Shown here: positions 51,875 to 53,192 of the stretch, piece by piece | Position numbering within the stretch: position 1 is the stretch's first letter | Layout: each line of letters starts with the position of its first letter | Origin: Nesterenkonia sedimenti | GTDB lineage: Bacteria; Actinomycetota; Actinomycetes; Actinomycetales; Micrococcaceae | Assembly (NCBI RefSeq): GCF_012641515.1 | Contig: NZ_JABAHY010000016.1 | Coordinates: 1-53,192 of the forward strand | Length of the DNA stretch: 53,192 bases | Direction of reading: 5' to 3' | The notes under the pieces: generated by a model | The model's database searches: none | Seen by the model: only the letters and a program-made list of their open reading frames with translations | What the model was told of the DNA's origin: nothing | Position numbers and translations under genes: made by a program

Positions 51875-53041
51875 ATGCTTGCATCTTCGGGGGAATGTGA
51901 TCTCTGCGGTGGCCGGCTCAAGAAGTTCGGCAGAACCGCCGCTGGCACCCAACGATTACGGTGCACCGACTGCGGGGCCACCAGCTCGATCAAGCGCCGC
52001 CGGGGGGATGTAGCCCGCCGCCATGAACTCGAAGCGTTCCTAACTTGGCTCACCGGTAAGCACACCCAGGAAGAAGCTGCGAAGAAGGCAGGAATCAGCG
52101 GCCGGTCCTTCCGGCGCAGGACCGCCTGGTGCTGGAATATCCGGCCTCGGATCCCGGTCACCGGAGAGATCTATGACCAGATCCAACTGGACGGGATCTA
52201 TATCGGCTCCTGGTGCTGCCTGATCGCGATCAGCCCCACCGGGGTCATCGGCTACCAGTGGTGCGATACAGAAAAGCGCGCCGCGTGGGAGGAGCTGCTG
52301 AAGCGGTTCCCCGCCCCTGCGGTGGTGATCAACGACGGCGGCGCCGGCCTCCTCTCAGCCCGTAAGTACCTCTGGCCCAAGACCCGGGTCCAGCGGTGTC
52401 TGGTCCATCTCCAACGCACCGTGCGCAGGCACATCACCACCCGGCCCCGCACCATCCCCGGCAAGGAGCTGCGGCAGCTGTCCTTAGCACTGACCAAGAT
52501 CAACACCACCGAACAAGCCGCCAGCTGGTTGGCCGCATTAGCGGACTTCCACCAGCGCCACCGTGGATTCATCTTCGCCAGAACCCGGCGGGATGACCAC
52601 GCCGGGCCGGTGCCGGGGTGGGTGCGCCCAGGCCAGAAATCCTGGTTCACCCATGACCGGCTGCGGAAGGCCTACGTGCTGCTGGAACGGTGTGCCAAGC
52701 ACGGTGAGCTGTTCACGTATCTGGATGGAGATCTGGACTTCGAAATCGCTTCAACGACGAATCAGATTGAAGGCGGGATCAACGCTCAGATCCGGTTGCT
52801 GCTGCGCCATCACCGCGGCCTGCCGGAAGAGCATATGCGCCGGGCGGTGGAATGGTTCCTATACTTACGAAGCGAGGACCCTCAGGCTCCTCACCAACTC
52901 ATCGAAGAACACCACTACCAACCCAAGCCGAAGCCCCAAGTACTCAGAGAAGAGCCTCTCGGGCCCCAGCTCGATGGGCACGCAGCTACTGCCGAGGAAG
53001 GTCTCTGGGGCAGGAGTGGATGGGGAGGACGTAGCCATTGA
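51875..53041 (+). CDS. IS1249-family transposase
   Basis: A 388-residue transposase of the IS1249 subgroup of IS256. An N-terminal zinc ribbon has Cys8/Cys11 and Cys30/Cys33 (CDLC, CTDC). A helix-turn-helix follows (TQEEAAKKAGISGRSFRRRT). The DDE catalytic residues are the Asp in QLDGIYIGSW, the Asp in VINDGGAGLL and the Glu in TTNQIEGGIN, all in intact context. The frame is uninterrupted, so the element may be active. The C-terminal tail is basic. No other gene is in the IS. Confidence 0.9.
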   Translation: MLASSGECDLCGGRLKKFGRTAAGTQRLRCTDCGATSSIKRRRGDVARRHELEAFLTWLTGKHTQEEAAKKAGISGRSFRRRTAWCWNIRPRIPVTGEIYDQIQLDGIYIGSWCCLIAISPTGVIGYQWCDTEKRAAWEELLKRFPAPAVVINDGGAGLLSARKYLWPKTRVQRCLVHLQRTVRRHITTRPRTIPGKELRQLSLALTKINTTEQAASWLAALADFHQRHRGFIFARTRRDDHAGPVPGWVRPGQKSWFTHDRLRKAYVLLERCAKHGELFTYLDGDLDFEIASTTNQIEGGINAQIRLLLRHHRGLPEEHMRRAVEWFLYLRSEDPQAPHQLIEEHHYQPKPKPQVLREEPLGPQLDGHAATAEEGLWGRSGWGGRSH

Positions 53042-53063
53042 AATCGGGTGAACACGCCCGGGC

Positions 53064-53090
53064 CAGCAACACGTTTATGTCCTATAACCC
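53064..53090 (-). repeat. Right terminal inverted repeat of the IS
   Basis: Reverse complement begins GGGTTATAGG-ACATAAACGTGTTGCTG, matching 25 of 27 left-end bases. Confidence 0.85.
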
Positions 53091-53127
53091 CCTGCTGACT
53101 GCAATAAGAACGGACAGCCGCCACCCC

Positions 53128-53150
53128 GGGTTATAGGCAAAAATGTGTGT
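53128..53150 (+). repeat. Extra IS-end-like repeat
   Basis: GGGTTATAGG-CAAAAATGTGTGT, in the same orientation as the left end of the complete IS and 37 bp after its right end. It matches with one deletion and a few substitutions. It probably begins a second, related element continuing beyond the window, or is a solo end. Confidence 0.55.
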
Positions 53151-53192
53151 ACAGGATGGCCCCGGATCGTTGATCTGACGCCGATGTAGGGG

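Larger units (their letters stand above)
51775..53090 (+). mobile_element. IS1249-like insertion sequence (IS256 family)
   Basis: About 1316 bp. The ends are 27-bp inverted repeats with 25 matches: left 51775-51801 (starting GGGTTATAGG) and right 53064-53090. It contains one transposase gene. No matching 8-bp target duplication is seen at the flanks (TCCATCGC on the left, CCTGCTGA on the right), so insertion may have been followed by rearrangement. Confidence 0.88.

Overview
The window reads as a chromosomal segment of a high-GC Gram-positive bacterium (Actinomycetota). Support comes from a WhiB1-type regulator, the mtrA-mtrB-lpqB-comF-hpf-secA block, a PdtaS-type kinase, a very large NAD-dependent glutamate dehydrogenase, MoxR/DUF58 envelope genes, many GTG/TTG starts, several leaderless-looking genes and an IS1249-type insertion sequence. 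The gene order resembles Micrococcales (Micrococcaceae-like); that placement is inference from gene content.

Layout. 1-2.1 kb: a truncated sensor-kinase N-terminus, divergent from a phosphotransferase-fold gene, then whiB1. 2.1-8.5 kb (minus): gdh and pdtaS in one likely operon. 8.6-12.5 kb: a CpaE-like ATPase and SAF-domain pair (minus), a small excisionase-type HTH protein, a conserved protein of unknown function, a LysM protein and an Rv3235-family protein leading into secA. 12.6-21.3 kb: secA (plus) facing hpf, comF, lpqB, mtrB and mtrA (minus), the core secretion, ribosome hibernation and MtrAB cell-wall signalling locus. 21.4-26.6 kb (plus): a tightly coupled operon of membrane protein, DUF4129, DUF4350, MoxR and DUF58. 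26.6-30.5 kb: mnmA, chorismate mutase, a MetE-like protein and a proline/glutamine-rich membrane protein. 30.5-37.7 kb: M50-like peptidase, a LysR/EamA divergent pair, cysteine desulfurase, a DnaJ-NERD-like protein, a TrmL-type methyltransferase and a single-chain sigma factor/anti-sigma-K factor fusion. 37.7-44.7 kb: a structured intergenic region, PIG-L deacetylase with HtrA protease, a coiled-coil membrane protein with PspA, and pdxS-pdxT. 44.7-53.2 kb is more accessory: a DsbA-like lipoprotein, three paralogous two-cysteine lipoproteins (one without its signal sequence) interrupted by an inverted serine-hydrolase gene, an amidase lipoprotein, remnants of a TetR regulator and an LPxTG-like surface protein, a C69-type dipeptidase, and a complete IS1249-like element followed by an extra terminal repeat.

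Most of the window is core actinobacterial biology around the cell envelope: Sec export, MtrAB-LpqB signalling, the PspA and HtrA stress functions, and MoxR/DUF58. The most unusual items are the fused sigma/anti-sigma protein, the DnaJ protein with a degenerate nuclease-like tail, a small structured intergenic locus that could be an RNA gene, and the lipoprotein cluster that pairs a DsbA-like enzyme with two-cysteine substrate candidates. No CRISPR array, rRNA or tRNA gene was seen. No gene-free stretch exceeds 300 bases; the largest gaps are 37744-37932 and 15955-16142.
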